Positions 1 through 5,610 of a stretch of 8,715 nt of DNA are shown here, piece by piece. The position numbers and the translations under genes are program-made. The DNA lies in assembly GCA_023395675.1 (NCBI GenBank), contig JAEWYL010000233.1:1-8715 (forward strand), in the 5' to 3' direction. This DNA is from Chloroflexota bacterium. GTDB taxonomy: Bacteria; Chloroflexota; Anaerolineae; Anaerolineales; UBA4823. A model generated the notes under the pieces. That model did no database searches and was not told the origin of the DNA. It worked only from the letters and a program-made list of their open reading frames with translations. How positions within the stretch are numbered: position 1 is the stretch's first letter; every line of letters starts with the position of its first letter.

Positions 1-2
1 GC

Positions 3-434
3 GGCGAGCTGCCCCTGCTGCTCTGGCACCTGCACGCCTTCGGCTGGACGGGCGGGGGCCAGGATTTCAGCCGGGAGAGCTTCGAGCGCGCCGCCCGCGC
101 GCTGCGCGGCCCCCGGCCCGGCTCGCAGATCATCCTGCACAACACCGGCGAGTGCGACCAGGTGGTGCGCGGCGGCCTGGAGGCCGGGGTCTACACCCTG
201 GTGGGCGGGGAGCTGCGCCTGGCGCGCCGGAGCCTGCACCTGCTGGACGGCCCGGCAGGAGAGGAATTCCTGGTGCTGCCCGCCGGGCGGGGCCAGGTGG
301 TGCGCTCGGGCATCGAATGCGCCCGCCTGCAGTTCCCGCGCGCCGCGCTGGAGGGGCGGGACCTGCTCGCCGCCCACGCCAGCCGGGCGGGCCAGGCCGT
401 CTACCGGGCGCTGGACCTGGGCCCGGTGATATAA
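3..434 (+). CDS. C-terminal part of an unidentified protein (MurL-like epimerase is one candidate)
   Basis: The reading frame is open from the first bases of the window and stops at TAA 432-434, giving about 143 residues of a protein whose start lies outside. I do not recognise the family with confidence. Visible features are a stretch with LHNTGECDQVVRGGLEAGVY (about residues 45-64 of the fragment), then alternating hydrophobic strands with many Gly turns, and a last helix ending LDLGPVI. There is no membrane segment and no classical nucleotide-binding motif in this part. The next gene downstream is a MurD-family ligase. In Xanthomonas an unusual MurD (MurD2) works with the epimerase MurL, so a MurL-like identity is conceivable, but it rests on context only. 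An internal ATG at 162 is not needed, because the frame is continuous upstream of it. Confidence 0.6.
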   Translation, partial: GELPLLLWHLHAFGWTGGGQDFSRESFERAARALRGPRPGSQIILHNTGECDQVVRGGLEAGVYTLVGGELRLARRSLHLLDGPAGEEFLVLPAGRGQVVRSGIECARLQFPRAALEGRDLLAAHASRAGQAVYRALDLGPVI

Positions 435-439
435 TCACC
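425..439 (+). promoter_or_regulatory. Extended -10 promoter within a palindrome, for the MurD-like gene
   Basis: A perfect TATAAT lies at 430-435, with TG at 427-428 and one base between, which makes an extended -10 element. No good -35 is seen at the usual distance, which fits an extended -10 promoter. The -10 sits inside the inverted repeat GGTGAT-ATA-ATCACC (425-439), which could be an operator, and it overlaps the stop codon of the preceding gene. The predicted transcript start is near 442, leaving a leader of about 80 nt before the ATG at 522. Confidence 0.55.
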
Positions 440-457
440 TTTCGGACAGGCAATCAC

Positions 458-490
458 GCCGGGGGGAAGGCAGACTCGCCGCCTCCCGGC
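458..490 (+). other. Leader hairpin upstream of the MurD-like gene
   Basis: Arms 458-466 (GCCGGGGGG) and 482-490 (CCTCCCGGC) form a 9-bp stem with one G-U pair and a 15-nt loop. No T-run follows, so this is not a terminator. No clear Shine-Dalgarno sequence is visible between the hairpin and the ATG at 522. It may be a leader structure affecting translation, or it may be chance in GC-rich DNA. Confidence 0.3.
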
Positions 491-521
491 ACACGGAACA
501 AGCGCACCCGGCAAAACCTTC

Positions 522-2018
522 ATGGACCTCCCTGAGCTGCTCTCCTATAAAGACAAAAACGTGCACGTGGTCGGCCTTTCGAGCGTGGAGGGGGCGGCGG
601 TGACCCGCTTCCTGCTGCAGCAGGGCTTCAGCCGCCTCACCGCCCACGATTTCTCCCCCGAGAGCGAGTTCGAGCGCCAGTTCATGCTGGTGCACGTGGG
701 CCTGCCGCGCGCGGAGCGCAAAGCCCTGTTCGACTGGCTGGCGGCGCAGCCGCTGCGGAAGCGCTTCGGGGAGGCGTACCTGGAGGGCATCGAACAGGCC
801 GACCTGATCTTTGCCACCCAGGCCTGGTTCATCTACCGCAGCAATTTCCCGCGCCTGGCCCAGGCGAAGGAGGCCGGGATCCCCTTCAGCAGCATCACCC
901 GGCTGTATTTCGACCTGGCCCCCTGCCCCCTGGCCGCCGTGACCGGCGCGCACGGCAAGTCCACCACCAGCCGCATGCTCTACGAGAGCCTCTCGCAGGG
1001 CCTGGAGCGCAGGGTGTACTTCGCCGGCAACGAGCGCCACAGCCCCCCGGTGCTGGACCGGCTGCTGGGGATGCAGCCGCAGGACCTGCTGCTGCTGGAG
1101 ACCAGCAACCGCCAGCTGCGCGGCCTGGACCGCAGCCCGCACCTGGCGCTGGTCACCAACGTCTACCCCAACCACCTGGACGAGCACGATTCTTACGAGG
1201 ATTACATCGCCACCAAGCGCTCCATCCTGGATTTCCAGGGTCCGGGGGATATCGCCGTGCTGAACCGGGACAACCCCATCACGCGCGCTTTCGAGCCCGC
1301 GGCCCGCGGCCGCCTGCTCTGGTTCTCGAAAGAGCCGCTGGGCGAGCTGCCGGGCGCGTGCGTGGAAGCGGGGACGGTGGTCTACCGGGACGGGGAGAGG
1401 CAGGCGGCGCTCGGCCCGGCTTCCGGCCTGCCCCTGGCGGGGGCGCACAACCTGGAGAACGCCCTGGCGGCCGCGGCGGCGAGCTGCGCGCTGGGGGCCG
1501 ATGCGGGCCGGGTCTGGGAGAGCCTGCGCCTCTTCCGGGGCATCAAGCACCGCCTGCAGTACGTGCGCTCCATCAACGAGGTGCGCTTCGTGGACGACCT
1601 GAACAGCACCACCCCCAGCGCCACCCTGGCGGCCCTGCGCGCCCTCCCGGGGCCGGTGCACCTGATTGTGGGCGGCGACGACAAAGGGCTGGACTACGCC
1701 GCGCTGGCGCGCGCCATCCGCGAGCGGGTGCGCAGCCTGCTGGTGATGCCCGGGAAAGGGCCGGAGAAAATCATGGCGGAGCTGGAGAAGCTGGAAACGG
1801 AGGGCGCAGGCGAAGCGCCCCTGCAGCGCGCCTTCACCAGCCTGGAGGAGGCGGTGGAGTTCGCTTACCGGCGCGCCGCGCCGGGGGAGACCGTCCTGCT
1901 CTCCCCCGCCTGCCCGTATTTCTACCGCATGTTCTATCTGGACGATACCGGAGATGAAGAGGGCTTCCGCACGCTGGTGCGCAACCTGGCCCTGCGCGAA
2001 GCCGGGAAAAATGGCTAG
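522..2018 (+). CDS. murD: MurD-family amino-acid ligase (UDP-MurNAc-L-Ala:glutamate ligase-like, possibly MurD2 type)
   Basis: The 498-residue protein shows the complete Mur ligase layout. It has an N-terminal Rossmann-like part (VVGLSSVEGAAV, about 16-27) and a P-loop GAHGKSTTS (142-150). ETSNRQL (193-199) stands where MurD has ELSSFQL. NVYPNHLDEH (213-222) follows, then Lys232 in YIATKRSIL as the likely carbamylated lysine. Next come GAHNLENALAA (307-317), FRGIKHRLQYV (338-348), DDLNSTTPSATLAAL (358-372), GGDDKGLD (384-391) and LLSPACPYF (459-467). MurD adds glutamate to UDP-MurNAc-L-Ala in the cytoplasm during peptidoglycan synthesis. The STTP motif and GG-D-KGLD pattern recall, from memory, MurD2, the L-glutamate-adding ligase of Xanthomonas. 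The P-loop GAHGKS is closer to MurC/Mpl than to the usual GTNGKS, and NHLD replaces DHLD. Family membership is very likely. Substrate and stereochemistry of the added residue are open. Confidence 0.85.
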   Translation: MDLPELLSYKDKNVHVVGLSSVEGAAVTRFLLQQGFSRLTAHDFSPESEFERQFMLVHVGLPRAERKALFDWLAAQPLRKRFGEAYLEGIEQADLIFATQAWFIYRSNFPRLAQAKEAGIPFSSITRLYFDLAPCPLAAVTGAHGKSTTSRMLYESLSQGLERRVYFAGNERHSPPVLDRLLGMQPQDLLLLETSNRQLRGLDRSPHLALVTNVYPNHLDEHDSYEDYIATKRSILDFQGPGDIAVLNRDNPITRAFEPAARGRLLWFSKEPLGELPGACVEAGTVVYRDGERQAALGPASGLPLAGAHNLENALAAAAASCALGADAGRVWESLRLFRGIKHRLQYVRSINEVRFVDDLNSTTPSATLAALRALPGPVHLIVGGDDKGLDYAALARAIRERVRSLLVMPGKGPEKIMAELEKLETEGAGEAPLQRAFTSLEEAVEFAYRRAAPGETVLLSPACPYFYRMFYLDDTGDEEGFRTLVRNLALREAGKNG

Positions 2019-2061
2019 GGCGGTCTGGCGGTTCTCAGGCCAGGCCCCCCAATAAGGGCGA

Positions 2062-2156
2062 GAAAGCCGCTTACTTCTTAGTAAGCCGCATACTTCTGAG
2101 TAAGCCGCTTTCTTCTGAGAAAGCCGCTTTCTTCTGAGGAAGCCGCTTACTTCTCC
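2062..2156. repeat. Five tandem 19-bp repeats forming a chain of hairpins
   Basis: Five head-to-tail 19-bp copies start at 2062, 2081, 2100, 2119 and 2138, with a consensus near GTAAGCCGCTTACTTCTGA. Across each copy boundary a short stem forms. Examples are GCTTACT/AGTAAGC (2069-2075 with 2080-2086) and GCTTTCT/AGAAAGC (2107-2113 with 2118-2124). The 2088-2105 hairpin has one mismatch and the 2126-2143 hairpin has one G-U pair. In the perfect pairs the arms change together (CTTAC with GTAAG, CTTTC with GAAAG), which looks compensatory. The array lies between the converging MurD-like and LysW-like genes, and the last copy covers the LysW stop codon and last codons. It may act as a two-way transcription end or mRNA 3' protector. 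No T-runs are present. Confidence 0.85.
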
Positions 2157-2299
2157 TCTTCTTCGAAGAGGTCAATCACCGGGGGGTTGAGGCTGAAAAC
2201 CTCCAGCAGCGCGCCGCAGTTCGGGCATTCGATCACCTCGCCCACGCGGCAGCCCTCCGGCAGCTCAAAGTTTGCATTGCATTCCAGGCATTCGACCAT
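2147..2299 (-). CDS. lysW: LysW-family zinc-ribbon protein (amino-group carrier-like) with atypical C-terminus
   Basis: This 50-residue gene starts with ATG at 2299-2297 after a good Shine-Dalgarno (GAGGAG, about 8 nt upstream) and ends at TAA 2149-2147. The protein begins MVECLECNANFELPEG, continues VGEVIECPNCGALLEVFSLN and ends PPVIDLFEEEEK. The two CxxC pairs (Cys4/7, Cys25/28), the GE-V-CP-CGA-LEV core and the acidic tail are those of LysW, which carries alpha-aminoadipate or glutamate on its C-terminal Glu during lysine or arginine synthesis. The usual ending EDWGE is absent and the last residue is Lys, so the standard attachment site is missing. The stop codon lies in the tandem-repeat array, so repeat growth may have rewritten the tail. 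No LysX-type ATP-grasp ligase is in the window. The protein may be a carrier for another modification or a plain zinc ribbon. The family call is strong and the function is uncertain. Confidence 0.85.
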   Translation of the reverse strand: MVECLECNANFELPEGCRVGEVIECPNCGALLEVFSLNPPVIDLFEEEEK

Positions 2300-2313
2300 G
2301 GCGACACTCCTCG

Positions 2314-2340
2314 AAAAAATTCGGACCGGGCGCCCGGCCC
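2314..2340 (-). promoter_or_regulatory. Terminator-like hairpin with T6 in the LysW-like gene leader (possible attenuator)
   Basis: Read on the minus strand, 2340-2323 is a GC-rich near-palindrome that can form a 7-bp stem with a GCGC loop and one G-U pair. It is followed by GAA and six Ts (2319-2314). That is the layout of an intrinsic terminator. It lies between the predicted transcript start (about 2341) and the Shine-Dalgarno sequence (GAGGAG), so it would form at the very 5' end of the mRNA. It may be an attenuator or a 5' stabilising stem. Confidence 0.4.
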
Positions 2341-2347
2341 GGCAGAG

Positions 2348-2377
2348 ATCTTATCACCCTTGCGGGCTTGCGGTCAA
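2348..2377 (-). promoter_or_regulatory. Sigma70-like promoter of the LysW-like gene
   Basis: On the minus strand TTGACC (2377-2372) is followed after 18 bp by TAAGAT (2353-2348), which is preceded by TG plus one base (extended -10). The predicted start is near 2341, giving a leader of about 40 nt. The -35 lies only 6 nt before the ATG of the divergent PLP-enzyme gene, so expression of the two genes is probably linked. The stretch GGTGATAAGAT resembles GGTGATATAAT at the MurD-like promoter. Confidence 0.6.
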
Positions 2378-2383
2378 GTGCGT

Positions 2384-3481
2384 ATGAGCGGGCTTCCTTT
2401 CGACCCACCCTTCCCCTGGTCGCCCGAGCTGCGCGGCATCTGGCGCTACTGGGGCGCCTACACCCCCGGGCTGGGGCCCGCCTTCCGCGCCAGCCTGGAC
2501 GAGGGCTCCACCCCGTTGAGCGAGTTCCCCGAACTGGCCGAGCAGCTCGGGCTGCAGCGGCTGTGGCTCAAGCGGGAGGACCTGAACCCCAACGGCTCGC
2601 AGAAGGACCGCTGCGCGGCCTACCAGGTCTCCTGGGCCAGGCAGCACGGGCACGCGCTGGTCACCCTCAGCTCCTCGGGCAACGCGGCCCTGTCTACCGC
2701 GGCCTACTGCGCCCGGGCCGGGCTGCGGCTGATCGCCCAGATCGCGCCCCAGACCAACGCCCTGAAGGTGGCGCAGATGCTGAAGTTCGGGGCCACGGTG
2801 GTGACCAGCCGGGAGCCCATCCGCTTCTCGCGCTATATCGAGAAGGTGTACGGCATCCCGAACCTGCGCCCCTCCACCAGCCCCATCGCGCCGGAGGGCT
2901 ACCGCTCGCTGGGATACGAGCTGGTCGAGAGCGGGGCACCGCTGGAGGCCGTGTTCCTGTATTCGAGCAGCGCCAGCACCCTGGTGGGCCTGGCGCAGGA
3001 CTTCTTCTCCTACCAGGAGGCCCACCCCGGCTACCGCCCCCCGCAGATCCACGCCGTGCAGGCGGGGCTGGTGAACTCGCTGGCTGCAGACTGGGGCCTG
3101 CCGGGGGTGAGCGGGCAGCGGAGCATCGTGGGCGACCTGGGGGCGAAACGCACCCGGCGCACGGCGGAGGCGCTGGAGTACATCCGCCGCTCGGGCGGCG
3201 CGGTGTGGTACGTGGGGGACGAGGAGATCCTGGCGGCCCTGGAGAGGCTGCAGCGCCTGGGGATTGACACCGCCTACGAGAGCGCCGCGGCCCTGGCCGG
3301 GGCGGCGCGCGCGGCCCGCGCCGGGCGGAGCGGGCCTGCCGCCTGCATCCTGACCGGCAGGCCCTACCCCGAGCTGGACCTGCCGCCGGACCCGGCCCTG
3401 CTCAAAGCCGAAGGTTTTGCGGACCTGGACCGCATCGTGGCCTCGCTCAGCGCCCTCACGGGCGACGGCGGGGGAGGATGA
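2384..3481 (+). CDS. Threonine-synthase-like PLP-dependent enzyme (fold type II)
   Basis: The 365-residue protein has the order of threonine synthase motifs. DEGSTPLSEFPELAEQLGL (39-57) leads to LKREDLNPNGSQKDR (62-76), with Lys74 as the likely PLP Schiff-base lysine. SSSGNAA (96-102) follows, then DEEILAALERL, YESAAALAG (298-306) and CILTG (321-325). Threonine synthase converts O-phosphohomoserine to threonine. Relatives make cysteate or act as lyases. The usual GSFKDR is GSQKDR here, and the glycine-rich phosphate-cup loop expected near 193-204 reads YSSSASTLVGLA. The true substrate is therefore doubtful. The N-terminal zinc ribbon of some threonine synthases is absent. ATG 2384 is chosen as the start of the homologous sequence. 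TTG at 2360 would add eight residues. No Shine-Dalgarno is seen for either. The stop overlaps an ATG of the downstream frame (ATGA), suggesting translational coupling. Confidence 0.8.
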   Translation: MSGLPFDPPFPWSPELRGIWRYWGAYTPGLGPAFRASLDEGSTPLSEFPELAEQLGLQRLWLKREDLNPNGSQKDRCAAYQVSWARQHGHALVTLSSSGNAALSTAAYCARAGLRLIAQIAPQTNALKVAQMLKFGATVVTSREPIRFSRYIEKVYGIPNLRPSTSPIAPEGYRSLGYELVESGAPLEAVFLYSSSASTLVGLAQDFFSYQEAHPGYRPPQIHAVQAGLVNSLAADWGLPGVSGQRSIVGDLGAKRTRRTAEALEYIRRSGGAVWYVGDEEILAALERLQRLGIDTAYESAAALAGAARAARAGRSGPAACILTGRPYPELDLPPDPALLKAEGFADLDRIVASLSALTGDGGGG

Positions 3482-3489
3482 GAGGGAGT

Positions 3490-4401
3490 ATGGACGAGCA
3501 AGAGCTGCAGGCCCTGAAGCGGGCCATCGAGAGGCTGCGGGCCAGCCTGCAGGAACAGTACGAATTCCTGCTCTTCGAGCCCGAGGTCCGCCTGGGCCCG
3601 GGCGGGCCGGAGCTGCACGGGCAGGTGCTGACCGCCCGCCAGCGCCAGCAGGCGCTGGACGCCCTGCAGGAGGTCTACCCCGGCCCCGTGCTGGACCGGA
3701 TTGCCGTGCTGGAGAGCGACGCGCAGGGCCGCCCGCTCTTTTACTACCCGGCCCCCGGGGCACCGCTGGACGTGTGGAGCAGCCCCAGGCTGGAGAAGCT
3801 GGCGACCCAGGTGCTGCCGGGCGACCCGCCGTTCGCGGCCCTGCTGGAGACGGAAGCGCGCGCCCTGGTCCGCACCGCCGACGGCAGCCTGGGCTGGATC
3901 GAGCGCGCCGCCCTGGAGCGCTGCCTGCCGGTGGAGACGCAGCCCGAGTTCGCCCCCCTGCCCTGCCCGGCCTCGCCCGAGCAGGAGCAGCGCGTGCGCA
4001 GCGGCGTGTGGGCCTTCGGGCTGGAGCACCTGGGCGCGCCCTACCGCCTGGGCGGGCGGGACCTGCAGCGCGGGCTGGACTGCTCGGCCCTGGCCCAGCT
4101 TGCCTATACGCAAGGCAGCGGGCCCGTCCTCCCCCACCCCATCCTGCTCCCCAAGCACTCCCTCGACCAGATGAAAGCCGGGCTGCGCACCGCGCCCGAA
4201 GAGGCCGGCCGGGGAGACCTGATCTTCCTGCGCCATGCCGTGAAAAAATACTCCCACGTGGCCATATACGGCGGCCCGCAGGAGGGCCAGGTCGCCCACG
4301 CCTCCCGCGAGGCCGGGGGGGTGGTGACCGAGCCGCTCGAGGCCTTGCTGGCGCGCTACCGCCTGCTCGGCTTCCGCACCTATTTCCAGGGGGCGAAATG
4401 A
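3490..4401 (+). CDS. NlpC/P60 family cysteine peptidase without signal peptide
   Basis: This is a 303-residue protein. The C-terminal NlpC/P60 domain (about 172-300) has GAPYRLGGRDLQRGLDCSA with catalytic Cys198, GDLIFLRHAVKKYSHVAIYGG with His256, and His270 in VAHASREAGG as the likely third residue. The family usually cleaves gamma-D-Glu-diaminopimelate or similar peptide bonds in muropeptides. Residues about 93-145, including VRTADGSLGWIERAAL, look like a bacterial SH3 domain. About 41-75 (ELHGQVLTARQRQQALDALQ onward) resembles a BON-type fold, which is less certain. The N-terminus is charged and helical with no signal peptide or membrane segment. That points to a cytoplasmic enzyme of peptide recycling, like YkfC-type peptidases with SH3 domains. 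ATG 3490 is preferred for its spacing from GGAGG (3473-3477). ATG 3478 directly abuts that sequence and overlaps the upstream stop. Cotranscription with the PLP enzyme is likely. Confidence 0.8.
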   Translation: MDEQELQALKRAIERLRASLQEQYEFLLFEPEVRLGPGGPELHGQVLTARQRQQALDALQEVYPGPVLDRIAVLESDAQGRPLFYYPAPGAPLDVWSSPRLEKLATQVLPGDPPFAALLETEARALVRTADGSLGWIERAALERCLPVETQPEFAPLPCPASPEQEQRVRSGVWAFGLEHLGAPYRLGGRDLQRGLDCSALAQLAYTQGSGPVLPHPILLPKHSLDQMKAGLRTAPEEAGRGDLIFLRHAVKKYSHVAIYGGPQEGQVAHASREAGGVVTEPLEALLARYRLLGFRTYFQGAK

Positions 4402-4468
4402 GCCGCGGGCTGTTCCAACCGGCCGGCGGTTAGCCGAAAATTCAATCTCAGAAAAGGTTCATAGACCC

Positions 4469-5500
4469 ATGGTAGACCTCAACCCTTACCTGCAGACTCT
4501 GCTCTCCCGCATCCCGGGGCTGGCGCTGCGCCGCCCGCGCCTGCCCGAAGATTACCCGCTCCTGACCGAGATCATCAACCTCAGCTCCGCCGCCGACGAG
4601 GTGGAGGAGTTTTTGACCGTGGAAGAGGTGACCAACGAGTACGAGCACCTGCCGAACTGCGACCTGAGCACCGATATGCTGGTGGCCGAGCTGGAGGGCC
4701 GCCCGGTGGCTTTTACCCGGGTCTGGTGGCGGGAGGACCTGGAAGGGAACCGGCAGCTCTGGCACCTGGCTTCCACCCGGGCCGAAGCGCGGCGCAGGGG
4801 GCTGGGGCGGCTGTTCCTGGCCTGGAACGAGGCCCGCCTGCGGGAGATCCACGCCGCCCTGGAGCCCGTCTCACGCCCCGGGGCCGGCGCTTTCTTCCAG
4901 GCGTTCATCCTGGGGAAATCCACCGGCGCCTGCCGGCTGCTGGAAGGGGCGGGCTACACGGCCGCCCGCCATTTCTACTTCATGCAGCGCCCGGGCCTGG
5001 AAGAACTGCCCCCGGCGACCCTGCCCGAGGGGCTGGAGTTCCGTCCCGTACGCCCGGAGCACCTGCCCGCCGTCTGGGAGACGAAAGAAGAGGCCTTCCG
5101 CGACCATTGGGGCTACGCCCCAAAGACCCGCGCCGATTACGAGGCCTGGGAGCAGGACCCCAACAACGACCTGGGCCTGTGGGTGGCGGCCTGGGAGGGC
5201 GAGCGTATCGCCGGCATCACCCTCAACTCGATCTACCCGGAGGACAACGCCCGCTACGGCTTCCTGCGCGGCATGATCAACACGGTGGGGGTGCGCCGGG
5301 ACTACCGCAAGCGCGGCCTGGGGCGGGCCCTGCTGGTGGAGAGCATGCGCCTCCTGCGCGCCCGCGGCATGACCGAGGCCGCCCTGGGCGTGGACACCGG
5401 CAGCGAGACCGGGGCGCTGCGCCTGTACGAGAGCGTGGGCTTCCGCGTGCTGGAGCGGGACGTGGTGTACCGCAAGGGGCTAGAAGCCCAGGGCGGCTGA
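4469..5500 (+). CDS. Tandem-domain GNAT N-acetyltransferase
   Basis: The 343-residue protein carries two GNAT domains. The N-terminal one has TRAEARRRGLGRLFLAWNEA (103-122) as its acetyl-CoA pyrophosphate loop (RRRGLG). The C-terminal one has RKRGLGRALLVESM (280-293), followed by ALGVDTGSETGALRLYESVG (305-324), the usual Asn/Tyr-helix end of GNAT motif B. Both loops keep the R/Q-x-x-G-x-G/A pattern, so both may bind acetyl-CoA. Double-GNAT proteins include mycothiol synthase MshD and many of unknown substrate. Nothing here tells which amine is acetylated. The protein looks soluble and cytoplasmic. The 67-nt gap after the peptidase gene contains a small imperfect hairpin (AACCG/CGGTT arms near 4427-4441) and a weak GAAAAGG ribosome site about 11 nt before the ATG. 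Co-expression with the upstream genes is possible but not shown. Confidence 0.85.
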   Translation: MVDLNPYLQTLLSRIPGLALRRPRLPEDYPLLTEIINLSSAADEVEEFLTVEEVTNEYEHLPNCDLSTDMLVAELEGRPVAFTRVWWREDLEGNRQLWHLASTRAEARRRGLGRLFLAWNEARLREIHAALEPVSRPGAGAFFQAFILGKSTGACRLLEGAGYTAARHFYFMQRPGLEELPPATLPEGLEFRPVRPEHLPAVWETKEEAFRDHWGYAPKTRADYEAWEQDPNNDLGLWVAAWEGERIAGITLNSIYPEDNARYGFLRGMINTVGVRRDYRKRGLGRALLVESMRLLRARGMTEAALGVDTGSETGALRLYESVGFRVLERDVVYRKGLEAQGG

Positions 5501-5526
5501 CCCGCCCGCAAGCGCTGCAGGACGAA

Positions 5527-5582
5527 TTTCCACAAAACCTCCCGCCAGCCTCCATCATTCCTCCATATTCCCCTGCTAATCT
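5527..5582 (+). promoter_or_regulatory. Promoter with phased 11-bp direct repeats (OmpR/PhoB-type regulator boxes)
   Basis: Seven-base boxes recur every 11 bp: TTTCCAC (5527), CCTCCCG (5538), CCTCCAT (5549) and CCTCCAT (5560). The last two are identical and 4 bp apart. Ten bases after the last box is TAATCT (5577-5582), with TGC before it forming an extended -10, and there is no -35. This is the architecture of PhoB-type activated promoters, in which 7-bp direct repeats with 4-bp spacers replace the -35. The downstream operon encodes an OmpR/PhoB-family response regulator, so autoregulation is a natural inference. Confidence 0.6.
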
Positions 5583-5610
5583 TAGAGAAGCTCTCAAAGG
5601 TGTGCTGTTC

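Noticed and set aside
435..1661. Long minus-strand open frame of 408 codons opposite the MurD-like gene
   Set aside because: It mirrors the codon pattern of the plus-strand gene in GC-rich DNA. The plus-strand protein has all Mur ligase motifs, while this frame has low-complexity Ala/Arg/Gln/Val-rich sequence without motifs.
2062..2156. CRISPR-like array
   Set aside because: The 19-bp units are directly adjacent with no unique spacers and vary in their arms. They form a tandem repeat and hairpin chain.
2360..2383. TTG start at 2360 for the threonine-synthase-like gene
   Set aside because: It would add eight residues with no family similarity and would overlap the lysW-side promoter. ATG 2384 is simpler, though neither has a ribosome site.
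2187..2387. Plus-strand frame of 66 codons across the LysW-like gene
   Set aside because: It is antisense to the LysW-like gene, which has a ribosome site, a promoter and paired CxxC motifs.
2354..4299. Long minus-strand frames (2354-3763, 3364-4299) opposite the PLP enzyme and peptidase genes
   Set aside because: They are Arg/Ala/Gly/Pro-rich shadows with no domain signature, while the plus-strand frames have clear catalytic motifs.
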